NCBI GenBank assembly: GCA_903885415.1
Contig: CAISIP010000155.1
Coordinates: forward strand, 1-6,304
DNA: 6,304 nt
Direction: 5' to 3'
Source: an uncultured beta proteobacterium
Lineage (GTDB): Bacteria > Pseudomonadota > Gammaproteobacteria > Burkholderiales > Burkholderiaceae_C
In this document: positions 5,516 through 6,304 of the stretch, in pieces
How positions within the stretch are numbered: position 1 is the stretch's first letter
How the letters are laid out: each line of letters begins with the position of its first letter
Position numbers and translations under genes: made by a program
Notes under the pieces: model-generated
Database searches by the model: none
What the model was told of the DNA's origin: nothing
Seen by the model: only the letters and a program-made list of their open reading frames with translations

Positions 5516-6304
5516 ATGCCCTATATGCCTTTCCAATTTGCCAGATGCTTCCTGGTCAGCACCATCATGACGCTGACGCTCCTAATGTCTGGCTGCAGCG
5601 GCAAAGACGCGCAGACCCTCACCACACAGGTTGCAGCCAAAGTGGGTTCGGAGGAGATTTCCATTCACCAGATCAACCAGGTTCTGAGCCGCAGCAGCAT
5701 GGCGATCTCGGCGCCCCAATCCGTGCAGGCGCTGCGCGCCGATGTGCTCGAAAAGCTGATCGACCAGCAGTTGGTGGTGGAGCAGGCGATCGAGGCCAGG
5801 CTGCATCGCTCGCCGGAGGTGCTTGCGCAGATTGATGCCGCCCGACGCGAGGTGCTGGCGCGCGCCTATGTGCAGCAGCTTACCAACGCGATTCCTAAAC
5901 CGGCCATCGAGGAAAGCCGGAAGTATTTTCGCGACCACCCACAGCTGTTTTCAGAGCGCCGTGTCTTCAGCCTGCAGGAGATTCAGTTAACACCAGACTC
6001 GGGCGTTGCGGAGCTGGTGCGTGAGCAGCTGGCCGGCGGCAAGTCGATGGGCGATGTCGCCGCCTGGCTCAAGGCGCATGACATCCCGTTCGGCGGCGGC
6101 GCGGCCACACGGGCCGCGGAACAGATACCTTTGGATCTGCTGGCCAGGCTGCAGGCATTGAAGGACGGTCAGAGCGCCATCGTCCAGACCCCGCGAGGAG
6201 TCACCGTCTTGAGGATCACCTCAAGCCAGGCTGCGCCGGTGACCGAGGAGGCTGCTCTGCCCCGTATCGAGCAGTTTCTGATGAACCAGCGAGGCGCTGA
6301 GGCC
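5516..6304 (+). CDS. epsD: EpsD family peptidyl-prolyl cis-trans isomerase lipoprotein (3' partial)
   Basis: Envelope lipoprotein of the SurA/parvulin type that probably helps fold secreted components of the eps system. The window ends inside the gene in frame after 263 codons with no stop. Known EpsD proteins are around 300 residues, so only a short tail is missing. A lipoprotein signal (1-26) ends in the lipobox LMSGC with Cys27. Ser28 at position +2 favours sorting to the outer membrane rather than inner-membrane retention. After a short linker comes the SurA-N-like helical part: VAAKVGSEEISIHQINQVL (39-57), then LRADVLEKLIDQQLVVEQA (73-91). RKYFRDHPQLFSERRVF (135-151) leads into a parvulin-like domain at about 149-236 with LKDGQSAIVQTPRGVTVLRI (215-234). 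It sits 29 bases after epsL and clearly belongs to the same operon. Whether the parvulin domain is active cannot be judged; the usual GGDLGW-type segment is reduced to FGGGAA (192-197). Confidence 0.9.
   Translation, partial: MPYMPFQFARCFLVSTIMTLTLLMSGCSGKDAQTLTTQVAAKVGSEEISIHQINQVLSRSSMAISAPQSVQALRADVLEKLIDQQLVVEQAIEARLHRSPEVLAQIDAARREVLARAYVQQLTNAIPKPAIEESRKYFRDHPQLFSERRVFSLQEIQLTPDSGVAELVREQLAGGKSMGDVAAWLKAHDIPFGGGAATRAAEQIPLDLLARLQALKDGQSAIVQTPRGVTVLRITSSQAAPVTEEAALPRIEQFLMNQRGAEA

Noticed and set aside
5437..5835. 132-codon + strand reading frame across the epsL-epsD junction
   Set aside because: Out of frame with both epsL and epsD, which have clear signal sequences and family motifs.
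1..6304. CRISPR array, tRNA, insertion sequence or integrase
   Set aside because: No regularly spaced repeats, cloverleaf-like sequence, transposase motif or terminal inverted repeats with target duplication were seen.

Overview
The window is GC-rich and densely coded. All six genes I can support lie on the + strand. It looks like a betaproteobacterial chromosome, most likely Burkholderiales or a methylotroph relative. The main reason is the run epsA-epsB-epsL-epsD, which matches the exopolysaccharide (methanolan-type, 'eps') clusters that accompany exosortase B and PEP-CTERM proteins in that class. The genus cannot be read from the sequence.

Left part (1-1208): rlmJ, a housekeeping 23S rRNA adenine-N6 methyltransferase, is followed by a 234-base intergenic stretch with three separate dyad elements. 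The third is a hairpin just upstream of a strong ribosome binding site. Middle (1209-1824): a small, serine-rich, AT-richer gene encodes a secreted protein. Its C-terminus has the layout of a PEP-CTERM sorting signal (hydrophobic segment, then RRRK), but the usual Glu-Pro motif is changed to Glu-Leu-Pro. A 9-bp inverted repeat and a classic rho-independent terminator with six T close this unit, so it is transcribed separately from the eps genes.

Right part (1825-6304): a leader of about 210 bases with an 8-bp inverted repeat precedes a tightly packed operon. epsA encodes a LuxR-type regulator. It overlaps by 11 bases epsB, the membrane phosphoglycosyl transferase that loads the first sugar phosphate onto undecaprenyl phosphate. 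epsB overlaps epsL by 4 bases; epsL starts at TTG and encodes an outer-membrane beta-barrel. After 29 bases comes epsD, a lipoprotein of the SurA/parvulin peptidyl-prolyl isomerase type, cut by the window end. Together they supply regulation, the priming step, an outer-membrane component and a periplasmic folding factor. The polymerase, copolymerase, further glycosyltransferases and exosortase would be expected beyond 6304.

The most interesting points are the candidate exosortase cargo with a non-canonical signal next to the eps operon, the dyad-rich regions upstream of both transcription units, a T8 tract early in the priming transferase gene, and a Pro-to-Ser change in the catalytic motif of RlmJ.
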